64,000 bases of DNA. Origin: Rubrivivax sp. GTDB taxonomy: Bacteria > Pseudomonadota > Gammaproteobacteria > Burkholderiales > Burkholderiaceae_C. Of this stretch, positions 43,175 to 51,677 are shown piece by piece. The DNA lies in the NCBI GenBank assembly GCA_016707445.1, contig JADJHR010000003.1:620001-684000 (forward strand), read 5' to 3'. Under the pieces are notes generated by a model that searched no databases, was not told the origin of the DNA, and saw only the letters and a list, made by a program, of their open reading frames with translations. A program made the position numbers and the translations under genes. The stretch's first letter is position 1. Each line of letters starts with the position of its first letter.

Positions 43175-44806
43175 TCAGTCGACGGTGCGCAGTTCGCGTC
43201 GAAGAATCTTGCCGACGTTGGACTTCGGCAGCGCTTCGACAAAGTGCACGATGTGCGGCACCTTGTAGCCGGTCAAGCTGGCGCGACAATGCGCGATCAC
43301 GTCGGCCTCGGTCAGGCTCGCACCCGGCAGCCTGACGACAAACAGCTTCACAGCCTCACCCGTCTTCGGGTGGGGCACGCCGATGCATGCCGCCTCGGCC
43401 ACGCCGGGGCAATTGGCCACCACAGCCTCGACTTCGTTCGGATAGACGTTGAAGCCCGAGACGATGATCATGTCCTTCTTGCGATCGACGATTTTCAGGA
43501 ATCCTTTGTCGTCGAATACCCCGACGTCGCCGGTGCGGAAGTAGCCGTCGTCGGTGAACGATGTGGCGTTGGCGTCGGGCTTCTCCCAGTAGCCGCGCAT
43601 CACCTGCGGCCCCTTGACGCAGATCTCGCCAGCTTGCCCCAGGCCCACCTCCTGGTCCTTGTCGTCGAGCAGCTTGATGTCGGTCGACGGCATCGGCAGG
43701 CCGGTCGTTCCGGTGAACTCGGTGATGTACGCCGGGTTGAACGAGACCACCGGTGAGGTTTCCGAGAGACCGTAGCCCTCGCGGATGAAGTGCCCGGTGA
43801 TCGTCTTCCAGCGGTCCGACACCGCGCCCACCACCGCCGCGCCACCGCCGACCGCGAGCTTCAGCCGCGACCAGTCCACATCGGCGAGCTTCGGGTGCTG
43901 CACCAGCCCGCCATACAGCGTGTTGACCCCCATGAACACCGTCGGCCGGGCCTGCGCCAGCACCGCGACGAAGCCGTCCATGTCGCGCGGGTTGGCGACG
44001 AGCCAGTTCTCCGCGCCGACCGAAAGGTAGGTGAGCGACACCATCAGCGCGAAGATGTGGTACATCGGGATCGCCGTCACCAGCACCTCTTCGCCCTCTT
44101 TCAACGCGACGGGCATGAACGCCTTGAACTGCTCGGTGTTGGCCACGAGGTTGCGGTGCGACAGGGCGGCACCCTTCGACAGCCCGGTGGTGCCGCCGGT
44201 GTATTGAAGGAACAGCAGGTCATCGCCGGTCAGCGCAACCGGCTGCAGCGGCAGCCCGCTGCCCTGGGCGATCGCCTCGGCGAAGGAGACCGAGACACCG
44301 AGGCGCGCGTCGACCGGCGGACTCGGCAGGGTGGCGCCGCTGGCATCGCCCACCCCGACCGTGATCACCGTCTTCAAGCGGGTGTTGGCCCGGACTTCGG
44401 CCAGCGTCGGCGTCGAGCCGTTGAAGATGACGATCGTCTCGACCCCGGCGTCATTGAGCTGGTGCTCCAACTCGCGCGCCGTGTACAGCGGGTTGACGTT
44501 CACCTGGATCGCACCGGCGCGCATGATCCCCAGCAGCGTCACTGGAAACGCCAGGAGGTTGGGCATCATCACCGCGACACGGTCGCCTCGCTCGACGCCC
44601 AGCTTGTTCTGCAGATAGGCCGCGAACGACTGCGCCAGCCGATCGACATCGGCGTAGGTCAGCGTCTGGCCGAAGGCCTTGAACGCGGGTCGGCTGGCAT
44701 GGCGCTTCAGCGCGGCGTTCAGAAGCTCGAACATCGACGGGTAGCGGTCGGCGTCGATGTCGGCCGGGATGTTGCCATACGAATTGAGCCAATGTCGCGT
44801 GCCCAT
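43175..44806 (-). CDS. fadD: long-chain fatty acid-CoA ligase
   Basis: 543 residues of the adenylate-forming family. The ATP-binding loop YTGGTTGLSKGA, the EGYGLSETSPVV core, and the C-terminal hinge and lysine region (GDVGVFDDKGFLKIVDRKKDMI...LPKSNVGKILRREL) are intact. Converts free fatty acids, including those freed by PhaZ, into acyl-CoA. It is the first gene of the leftward PHA/ETF cluster, divergent from the AraC regulator with 206 bases between. Confidence 0.9.
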   Translation of the reverse strand: MGTRHWLNSYGNIPADIDADRYPSMFELLNAALKRHASRPAFKAFGQTLTYADVDRLAQSFAAYLQNKLGVERGDRVAVMMPNLLAFPVTLLGIMRAGAIQVNVNPLYTARELEHQLNDAGVETIVIFNGSTPTLAEVRANTRLKTVITVGVGDASGATLPSPPVDARLGVSVSFAEAIAQGSGLPLQPVALTGDDLLFLQYTGGTTGLSKGAALSHRNLVANTEQFKAFMPVALKEGEEVLVTAIPMYHIFALMVSLTYLSVGAENWLVANPRDMDGFVAVLAQARPTVFMGVNTLYGGLVQHPKLADVDWSRLKLAVGGGAAVVGAVSDRWKTITGHFIREGYGLSETSPVVSFNPAYITEFTGTTGLPMPSTDIKLLDDKDQEVGLGQAGEICVKGPQVMRGYWEKPDANATSFTDDGYFRTGDVGVFDDKGFLKIVDRKKDMIIVSGFNVYPNEVEAVVANCPGVAEAACIGVPHPKTGEAVKLFVVRLPGASLTEADVIAHCRASLTGYKVPHIVHFVEALPKSNVGKILRRELRTVD

Positions 44807-45012
44807 GCGTGTCTCCTGTTTCGGCCTCAGCGCACTGTTCCCGGCTCGGTGCTTGGCGCTGCTGGCTAGACTGTCGGGCCGCGCTGCCGCGATGACAATG
44901 ACGCGAAAGGACAGAGCGCGTATCGCCGAGGACAGCGGACCGAGGAGATTCCCTGGGGTGCCGCACGAGACAAGTCAGGCGACGATGCGGCCTTGGCCGA
45001 CGACGAACCGTC

Positions 45013-46116
45013 ATGCGAACGACACCCCGATCCAGAACGACACCCCGATCCAGTCGGGCGTTTGCGCTGCGCGAGAAACTCCATCCGCCGCTGAAGATCT
45101 TCGCCGTTGTCCGCACACTTGCCGGACTCGGCGTCGAGGCGAAGCCGCTGCTGCTGGGCTCCGGGCTCTCGCCGAGCGATGTTGCCAGTGCGCACTGCCG
45201 GACATCGGTGTTCCAGTTCCTGACGGTGTGCGCGAACGCGGCCAAGCTGTCACCCGATCCTCAGTGGGCCGTACGCGTCGGGTCGCAGATGCATCTCACC
45301 GATTACGGCATGTACGGCTACGTCCTGGCGTGCGCGGGCTCCCTGCGGGCCGCATGCGAATTGGCGATGCGCTACCACATGCTCGCCACGCCCGTTGTGC
45401 CCATCGAACTGTTCGAAGACCAGACCACGGCTTGCTGGACCTTTCCTCCTTTGGACGAAGCTCACCTGCCGGATGTCGACGACCGTCTGTTCCGGGCGCT
45501 GCTCGAGATGCAGATCGGCATCCATGTCGCGCTAACGCGCCATGTGATGGGCGCTTGGTGCGTACCCGCGAGGGTCACCTTCGCCCTCGAGCGGCCCCAG
45601 CATGCGAATGTGCTGGAGGAAGTCTTTGAGTGTCCGGTCGTGTTCGATCAGATTCGGACCGAACTGCACTATCCCGTCGAATGGCTGGATCGCACGCCCC
45701 AGTTCGCGAACCCGATAACCGCGACCCAGGTCTCCGCCACTTGCGCGAAGCTGCTGGAGGAGCACAAGTGGAGTCTCGGGCTGAGCCGCAGGGTCTACGC
45801 CGAACTGACACGCACGCCCGGCCGGTTTCCCAGCATGCGAGAGGTCGCCGGCACGCTGTGCATGGACGCGAGGACGCTGCGACGCCGGCTCGACGAGGAA
45901 GGCACCTCCTACATCGATGTGCTGACAAGTGTTCGCCAGGCATTGGCCGTGGACTACTTGTCGACGACTCTGCTGACAGTGGATGACATCGCCGCTGCAC
46001 TGGGTTTCAGCGACGCGACGAGCTTTCGGCACGCCTTCAAGCGCTGGACAGGCCGCACCCTCACCGAGTATCGGGCCGGCGCCGGCCAAGCGGTAGCAAC
46101 CCCAAGCACACGCTGA
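45013..46116 (+). CDS. AraC-family transcriptional regulator
   Basis: 367 residues: an N-terminal arabinose-binding-like sensor of the OruR/QhpR type (about 30-230) and a C-terminal AraC helix-turn-helix pair (VAGTLCMDARTLRRRLDEEG, then VDDIAAALGFSDATSFRHAFKRWTG). The first residues contain an in-frame duplication (RTTPRS twice) from an 18-bp tandem repeat; the true start could be later. It is divergent from fadD and so likely controls the PHA/ETF cluster in response to a fatty or hydroxy acid. The regulatory link is inferred from position. Confidence 0.82.
   Translation: MRTTPRSRTTPRSSRAFALREKLHPPLKIFAVVRTLAGLGVEAKPLLLGSGLSPSDVASAHCRTSVFQFLTVCANAAKLSPDPQWAVRVGSQMHLTDYGMYGYVLACAGSLRAACELAMRYHMLATPVVPIELFEDQTTACWTFPPLDEAHLPDVDDRLFRALLEMQIGIHVALTRHVMGAWCVPARVTFALERPQHANVLEEVFECPVVFDQIRTELHYPVEWLDRTPQFANPITATQVSATCAKLLEEHKWSLGLSRRVYAELTRTPGRFPSMREVAGTLCMDARTLRRRLDEEGTSYIDVLTSVRQALAVDYLSTTLLTVDDIAAALGFSDATSFRHAFKRWTGRTLTEYRAGAGQAVATPSTR
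45017..45052. repeat. 18-bp tandem duplication at the regulator start
   Basis: GAACGACACCCCGATCCA occurs twice in a row and adds six residues in frame to the AraC-type regulator. Recent slippage is the simplest cause. Confidence 0.75.
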
Positions 46117-46614
46117 GACCGACGGGCACTTCGCGGTACTGACCTTGTCGCAACGAGAGTGTTCATGCAGCAGAGAGCTATCCGTGGCACACGAGCCGGC
46201 ACCAATCGATTCTTCCGTGTTTCTCCAACTGGAGTTGCGTTTCGAATGGGCTGTGAGGCGTCCGACCGGCGGCTTTGTGGCGACGAAACGGGGTCATCGG
46301 ATGTCGCTGACGGGTCGACAGCCGGTGCCCAGGGAGTGGCGTTGGTCGACGGCAATGCGCCACATGACGGTCCTCGTGATCTTGTAGGCTGGCCATCGGA
46401 AGCTTAGCCGCCGTAGGTGTTTGGACCTCCTGGCCGACCCCGGCCACCGCCAGGGTGTTCACCCAGCGCGTGTCGCATGGCATGGCTGGTCGCCGCCACA
46501 CGTGGGGAGAATTGGGGGACTGGCCTGCGAAAACCTGTACAAACCGGTGCAAACTCGTTGGAATGGACGGCACCAATGGTCAATAAAATCAATCACTTAG
46601 GTTCGATGGCAGAA

Positions 46615-46659
46615 CTACGAACCAAGGGGTCGTGGGTTCGATTCCTGCCAGCCGCACCA
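46615..46659 (+). other. attachment site att2: 3' half of tRNA-Arg(ACG)
   Basis: The same 45 bases as att1, without any change, and again no 5' tRNA half upstream. The sequence to its left differs from that of att1 and att3. A TTGGGGGACT site lies 92 bases to the left (46512), matching the end of the 8999-10186 integrase gene. In the 498-base gap 46117-46614 I see no gene. Confidence 0.85.
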
Positions 46660-46677
46660 GAACTTTCGTTCTAGAAC

Positions 46678-46713
46678 AACAGCTTAGGCGCTTCGGCTCC
46701 TAGGCTGTTTTTC
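46678..46713. terminator. intrinsic terminator after att2
   Basis: An 11-bp stem (AACAGCTTAGG with CCTAGGCTGTT, one G-U pair) followed by a T run on the + strand, equivalent to the hairpins after att1 and att3. Confidence 0.65.
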
Positions 46714-46717
46714 TTTG

Positions 46718-46740
46718 TGCGCGACTTTCTGCGCGACTTT
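46718..46740 (+). repeat. tandem arm-type integrase sites near att2
   Basis: Two copies of TGCGCGACTTT separated by one base, beside the integrase remnant. Identical pairs lie left of att1 and att3, so the relic element between att2 and att3 keeps both of its ends. Confidence 0.6.
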
Positions 46741-46748
46741 TCCTGACC

Positions 46749-46990
46749 TCATCCGTTGACCACCCGCAGCAGCGTGGTTCGGTCGCGCGTCTCGCGCAGC
46801 TTGTTGGCCGCCTCCACCAGACGCGCGATCGTGGCAGTGGCGTAGTGCTGCGGCATGCCGGTCAGGGCATGCCCCAGCAACAAGGCGCGATCTTCTTCTG
46901 TCACGCTCGCCGGCGTTGGTGTACCGGCGTCGACTGTCGCAGTCCAGTCTTCAATTGCCGGTCGAACCAGCCGACGCAACGACGGTCCAT
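46749..46990 (-). pseudogene. C-terminal remnant of a second tyrosine integrase
   Basis: The last 50 or so residues of an integrase remain: ALLLGHALTGMPQHYATATI, containing the late His and the Tyr nucleophile, then ARLVEAANKLRETRDRTTLLRVV. The catalytic Arg and the H-x-x-R segment are gone. The upstream end meets the hipB promoter region at about 46992. It belonged to the element bounded by att2 and att3 and is unrelated in detail to the integrase at 9.0 kb. Confidence 0.75.
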
Positions 46991-47054
46991 GGCTTAGTCT
47001 AGTGGGGGCTCGGAAACGACGCAAAAAACGTTGCTTAGCCAGTAAGTTGCAAAA

Positions 47055-47070
47055 ACTGGCCAAAGCCAGT
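47055..47070. promoter_or_regulatory. hipBA operator candidate, copy 2
   Basis: A perfect 6-bp inverted repeat ACTGGC-caaa-GCCAGT 29 bases upstream of the second hipB. A further AGCCAGTAA half-site lies at about 47038. The equivalent dyad before hipB copy 1 is slightly degenerate. Confidence 0.55.
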
Positions 47071-47099
47071 AAAGTGCAGGCTCAGCGGAGTTGCTTCCT

Positions 47100-47519
47100 A
47101 TGAGCTTCCCACTTCGTATCCCCGGCCAGTTGAAGCAACATCTTCGCGCGTTGCGGAAGAGCCGCGGACTGACGCAGGGTCAGCTTGGCGCATTGGTTGG
47201 CGTCAGGCAGGCCCGCATCGCCGAGATCGAGGCGAACCCGGGGGCTGTCAGTCTCGACCAGCTCACCAAGGTGCTGGCGGCACTGGGCGGCACCTTGCAT
47301 CTGCACAGCGCCGAAGGCGCAGGTACAGAAAGTCAGGTACTGCCCGATGCAGGGCCGAAGGCACCGCAGTCCGCGCCAACGTCAGTGGCGAAACGGGCGC
47401 CAAAGAAGGCAGTTGGTCAAGTCGTCGGCGCGCCTACTGACCGGCGTAGCCCAAATAGGGCAACCAAGCCTGCCCCGGTGACCGGCATCGTGATTCGTCC
47501 GAAGAAGGGCACCTGGTGA
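47100..47519 (+). CDS. hipB: HipB-type antitoxin, second copy
   Basis: 139 residues, the same length as copy 1 and nearly identical in its helix-turn-helix half. Differences cluster in the tail (for example KKAVGQVVGAPTDRRSPN). The frame is open and it keeps its operator and the four-base overlap with hipA. Its toxin gene is dead, so this is a surviving antitoxin that could cross-protect against, or cross-regulate, HipA copy 1. Confidence 0.85.
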   Translation: MSFPLRIPGQLKQHLRALRKSRGLTQGQLGALVGVRQARIAEIEANPGAVSLDQLTKVLAALGGTLHLHSAEGAGTESQVLPDAGPKAPQSAPTSVAKRAPKKAVGQVVGAPTDRRSPNRATKPAPVTGIVIRPKKGTW

Positions 47520-48845
47520 CGACTGCGCTCCATGCCTGGATGAACGGCGAGCTGGTGGGCACCTGGACCGTCGACCGTGCCACGCATTCTCTCGTCTACG
47601 ACGCTTCCTGGCTCAGGTCGCCCAAGGTCCGATCGCTGTCGATGTCGCTGCCCATCACCGCGTCGCGCGAGGTCCGCGGCGAAGTCGTCGCCAACTACTT
47701 CGACAACCTGCTGCCGGACAACGACAGGATCCGGCAACGCTTGACTCGGCGCTTCAAGACCAAGGCCGCCGATGCCTTCTCGCTGCTGGAAGCCATCGGC
47801 CGAGACTGCGTCGGTGCCGTTCAGTTGCTGCCTGAGGACACGGCGCCGACAGGATGGAACCGCGTTGACTGTGAACCCCTCGACGAGGGGCAGATCGCCG
47901 GCATCCTGTGGGCTGTTCCCGCCGACGTCGGTCCCGGCGCGCTACGCTAGCCCGACGACGATCTGTTCCGAATCTCGATCGCCGGTGCCCAGGAGAAGAC
48001 GGCGTTCACTCTGGCGAGCGGACGCTGGTGTCGGCCGCACGGGGGCAACGCCGACGACGCACATCTTCAAGTTGCCGCTGGGGCTGGTCGGCGGTTCGCG
48101 GCGTGTCGACCTCTCTGACTCGGTCCAGAACGAATGGGTCTGTGCCCAGATTGTCTCGGAGCTCGGCCTGCCCGTGGCGCCGACAACGATGGCGACCTTC
48201 GGCGACCAGACTGTCTTGGTGGTCGAGCGCTTCGACCGTGCGTGGATGGACGACGGCGCCTGGATCGCGCGTCTGCCACAGGAAGACTTCTGCCAAGCGT
48301 TGGGGGTCTCGCCACAGCAGAAGTACGAACACGACGGCGGGCCCGGCATGTCGAAATGCCTGCAGTTGCTCACGGGCAGCGCCGATCCGCTGCAGGACAC
48401 GCTGGCGTTTCAGCTGACGCAACTCGCCTTCTGGTTGATGGCGGCCACCGATGGCCACGCCAAGAACTACTCGATCTTTCTGCAACCTGGCGACACGTAC
48501 GTCATGACGCCGCTCTACGACATCCTGTCGATGTGGCCCTACTTCGGCAAAGCCCCGAATCAGTACAACCGCCGGCAGGCGGGCTTGGCAATGGCGATGC
48601 GTGCCAAGAACGTCCACTACCGTTTCGACACCATCCAGACCCGGCACTGGCGGCAGCTGGCAATGAAGAACGGCGGGCCGGCAGTCTGGGGCGCGATGGT
48701 GGGCCTGGTTGAGCAGGTCGGGCCTGTATTGGCGGCGGTCGAAGCACGTTTGCCCAAGGACTTTCACGGCAGGTCCTGGGACGCCATCTCGAAGGGCATG
48801 ATGGCGGAGGCCGAGCGGTTCTTGGCTGGCGCCGAAGGGCTTTGA
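47516..48845 (+). pseudogene. hipA: HipA toxin, second copy, nonsense plus frameshift
   Basis: Aligns along its length with copy 1. A CAG codon has become TAG at 47948-47950, ending the product at 144 residues. A second lesion near 48042-48050 (GGGGGC where copy 1 has GGCGCG) adds one base and shifts the frame. The rest, including DGHAKN and YDIL segments, is still conserved in the shifted frame, so decay is recent. Two independent lesions make sequencing error unlikely for this gene. Confidence 0.88.
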
Positions 48846-48859
48846 CATGCACCCATCGC

Positions 48860-48881
48860 TGCGCGACTTTTGCGCGACTTT
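48860..48881 (+). repeat. tandem arm-type integrase sites near att3
   Basis: Two adjacent TGCGCGACTTT copies, as left of att1. The 100 bases between here and att3 are close to the matching bases before att1, so both are right ends of the same element family. Confidence 0.6.
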
Positions 48882-48974
48882 CCGAGGCGCTCCTGGGCAC
48901 TTCAATGCGGAAAAGCGGGGTGAGGGCGCCGCTAAGTCGTTGATTTCATTGAACCCCATTCAATTATCGGCGGG

Positions 48975-49019
48975 CTACGAACCAAGGGGTCGTGGGTTCG
49001 AATCTTGCCAGCCGCACCA
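48975..49019 (+). other. attachment site att3: 3' half of tRNA-Arg(ACG)
   Basis: A 45-base copy of the tRNA 3' half with two changes in the T arm (TTCGAATCTTGC for TTCGATTCCTGC). It is the last of the three copies, and ordinary chromosomal genes follow. In the 326-base gap after it (49020-49345) I see only a terminator. Confidence 0.85.
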
Positions 49020-49027
49020 AATAAATC

Positions 49028-49068
49028 AACGGGTTAGCTCTCAAATGGGGCTAGCCCGTTTTGATTTT
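49028..49068. terminator. intrinsic terminator after att3
   Basis: AACGGGTTAGC pairs with GCTAGCCCGTT (one G-U pair), followed by TTGATTTT. As the outermost copy it may be the original terminator of the chromosomal tRNA gene. Confidence 0.65.
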
Positions 49069-49345
49069 CGGCCCAATGATTTCGTCGACGGACTCGATCG
49101 TGGCAGTGGGCATCCTGAAGTCGGCGCAGGTGCGCCCCGCCGACTCGAACGTGTGATCGCGGGTGAATCGATCTTCGATGATGGGGCCGGTGTCGTCATC
49201 TTCGCGCTTCTGCTCGGCCCGCGCTTCAGGCTGCCGCGCGGACCGGCGCGCGAAATCGTGCTCGCGCTGACCTGCTGCGTGGTCGTGTTGTCGATCCTGG
49301 CTCGTGCGGCGTGTCGTCGAGTCGCCGCAGACCGTCGATTCCTGA

Positions 49346-50695
49346 TCAGGCTGGTGGCTTCTTGGTCCGCGGTTTCGCCTTGCAAAATTCGGCGTGGCGT
49401 CGCAGCACATCGTCCAGATCGGTTGGATTGAAGTTCGCGCGCCGGGCATCCTCCAGGACCAAGTCGGCATGGTGCTGCAGCAGCGCCCGGCGCGTGGCCT
49501 TGCCCTCACAGTGGTGAACGGCGGTGAGCACCTCCAACATGCGGATCAGCACCGCGACCTGGCTGGCTGCGTTCTGGCGGATCAGGTGGAACGTCGCGTC
49601 GAGCAGTCCCGCATAGTCGACACTCGGCACGACGAGCACCGGCACGTCCTCGCGCAGATAGACGCCGCCATAGAGCTCGCGGTCGACGATGTCGCAAAGC
49701 GACCTTCCAAGACGATCGAGCACGCTGATCGCGGTGTGCGGGTCGTTGATTCCAGGCGAGAGCGCGCGCACCGCGACCTCGACCAACTGGCGGGCGGCGA
49801 ACTCGAGGTCGGCTGGGCTCGCGCGCGTCGGGCCGAGTGCGGTGGCGTTGCGGATCGCACGCTCAACGCCCTCGATGCGCTCGACCCCGTTGGCGTCATC
49901 GCCGTCCTTGTCGCCCTTGCCGCCTAGCCGGGCGAGTGCGATCGGCGCGCCAGCAAAGATGAAAGCGCCGGGACGCACGAGCAACCGGATTGCGGCACCG
50001 TTTTCGGCCGCCCAGTTCGCGAGGCCCTCAACGTCCAGCTGCTGCAGATAGCCGCTGCGCCTGTCGGTCACGGTGACGGCGCCGGTCCAGAACGATTCGG
50101 GGGGCCGCGGGTGTTGCAACTTCTCGGTCGTGAGCCGATCGATGGAGCCGCGCAGATCGTCGCTCACGAGGTCGATCACGGTGTCGACGTTGATGCGACT
50201 CGCCATGTGGCCGACGAAGTACACGAGCGTCGCGACGCACAAGACGGCGAGCAGGATGCCGACACTGAGCGCGAGGTGCGGCACGAAGGTGCTCTCGCTC
50301 TCAGTGCGCACGCTGGCCAGCACCATCAGAGAATAGGCGAAAGTGCCGAGAAAGACGCCGAGCGTCCACTGGTTGCCGCGGTCGCGTGTGAAGTTGCTCA
50401 AGAGGCGTGGCCCCATCTGGCCGGCGGCCAGCGTGAGCGCTGCAATCGTGATCGAAAAGACCGTGCCGGCGACGCCGATCGCCGAGGCGGCGACGGTACC
50501 GAGCAGGGTGCGCGCACCGGTGCCACCACCGCGGTAGAACCAGCCGCTGTCGATCAACCAGGGCGGAAATACGACGCTGCGGTCGAGGCTGATGAGAGCG
50601 ACCGCAAGCACGATGGCAACGAGCACGAGCGCGGCCGGCAGGACCCAGAAGGTGTCTTTCAGGTCGGCGAGCAACTTGTGCAGGCGGGCATTCAT
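49346..50695 (-). CDS. DUF2254 family membrane protein
   Basis: 449 residues from ATG 50695. Four hydrophobic segments occupy about residues 18-40, 60-85, 105-130 and 140-165 (FWVLPAALVLVAIVLAVALI and following). A soluble C-terminal domain of about 280 residues follows (LQQLDVEGLANWA...ALSPGINDPHTAI). This matches the DUF2254 family of predicted inner-membrane proteins with unknown function. The ALSPGINDP segment is the family hallmark. It is monocistronic. In the 331-base gap upstream (50696-51026) I see no gene. Confidence 0.82.
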   Translation of the reverse strand: MNARLHKLLADLKDTFWVLPAALVLVAIVLAVALISLDRSVVFPPWLIDSGWFYRGGGTGARTLLGTVAASAIGVAGTVFSITIAALTLAAGQMGPRLLSNFTRDRGNQWTLGVFLGTFAYSLMVLASVRTESESTFVPHLALSVGILLAVLCVATLVYFVGHMASRINVDTVIDLVSDDLRGSIDRLTTEKLQHPRPPESFWTGAVTVTDRRSGYLQQLDVEGLANWAAENGAAIRLLVRPGAFIFAGAPIALARLGGKGDKDGDDANGVERIEGVERAIRNATALGPTRASPADLEFAARQLVEVAVRALSPGINDPHTAISVLDRLGRSLCDIVDRELYGGVYLREDVPVLVVPSVDYAGLLDATFHLIRQNAASQVAVLIRMLEVLTAVHHCEGKATRRALLQHHADLVLEDARRANFNPTDLDDVLRRHAEFCKAKPRTKKPPA

Positions 50696-51026
50696 GGCCG
50701 CATTGTGGTTGACGTGCCGTGCACGCCAAAGGCGCCGCCCCAACACCGCACGGCGTCGTGGCCGATGCCCATGCGCATCGTCGCGATGCGAGCGCGCGAC
50801 CTGATCGAACTGCTGTTGTTCAGCCGTGAACGTCAACTCGCCGATCGCCGCTTCCATCGCCTGCGTCCGGTGTGAAGTTGCTGGCCAGCCGCAGCCGCCC
50901 GTGGCCCCGGCGTGCTTGGCGCGGATGTATGGCGAGCGGCGCTTGCTTGCTGAAAACCCGGAGCGACCGGCGCGTGTCGATGCAGTAAGGTGATCATAAC
51001 GGTGATGATGTTTTAGCCCACTTGTG

Positions 51027-51677
51027 ATGCACCCCTTTCGAGCCGAGCCACCACTGCCGATGCGACAGGCTGCGCGGTCTGGACAAACACGCCAGCTCCT
51101 GCTCGAAGCCACGATCGAGCTCATCCTCGAGCGCGGCCTCGCGGGCGCCACGGTGAACGCGATCTGCCGTCGGGCCGGCGTCACGACCGGGGCGTTGCAG
51201 CATCAGTTCGGCGGCAAGAGCGAGTTGATGGCCGCAACGGTCGCGGCGCTGTTCGCTCCTTTCGCCGAAGCTTTCCCCTCCAGCGAGAACCCGGCCGACA
51301 CGCCGATTGAGGCCCGGGTGGAGCGGCTGGTGCGCCGCTTCGCCAGGATCTTCCTCGACGTGCGCTATCCGGCGGTGATCGAGATCCTCAGTGCGACGAG
51401 ACACGACCCAGCGCTCGATGCGGCTGTGAAGACGTACCGCGACACCCAGCTCGAGAACATGGCCCATCACCTGCGCACCCAGTTCACCGATGTGAAGCTG
51501 CCGCTCGAGCGCATGGTCGAAGACACGCACCTGGTCGTCGACCTGATGCGCGGTGGCGCGATCCGGATGATGTTCGCTCGCAGCCGACAGGCAGAGGCCG
51601 GCATCCTCGACGGCGCATGCCGATTCCTGCACGCTGCGTTCGCGGGCGGCGGCCGTACTGTTGAGAAAGGCCGATGA
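51027..51677 (+). CDS. TetR-family transcriptional regulator
   Basis: 216 residues. N-terminal TetR helix-turn-helix (TRQLLLEATIELILERGLAG then ICRRAGVTTGALQHQFGGK) and a helical ligand-binding half. The start is ATG 51027, though ATG 51060 is closer to the conserved part. Its stop overlaps the M19 peptidase start by four bases, so it is the first gene of the TRAP/sarcosine oxidase operon and probably controls it, with the imported substrate or a product as the likely ligand. Confidence 0.85.
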   Translation: MHPFRAEPPLPMRQAARSGQTRQLLLEATIELILERGLAGATVNAICRRAGVTTGALQHQFGGKSELMAATVAALFAPFAEAFPSSENPADTPIEARVERLVRRFARIFLDVRYPAVIEILSATRHDPALDAAVKTYRDTQLENMAHHLRTQFTDVKLPLERMVEDTHLVVDLMRGGAIRMMFARSRQAEAGILDGACRFLHAAFAGGGRTVEKGR

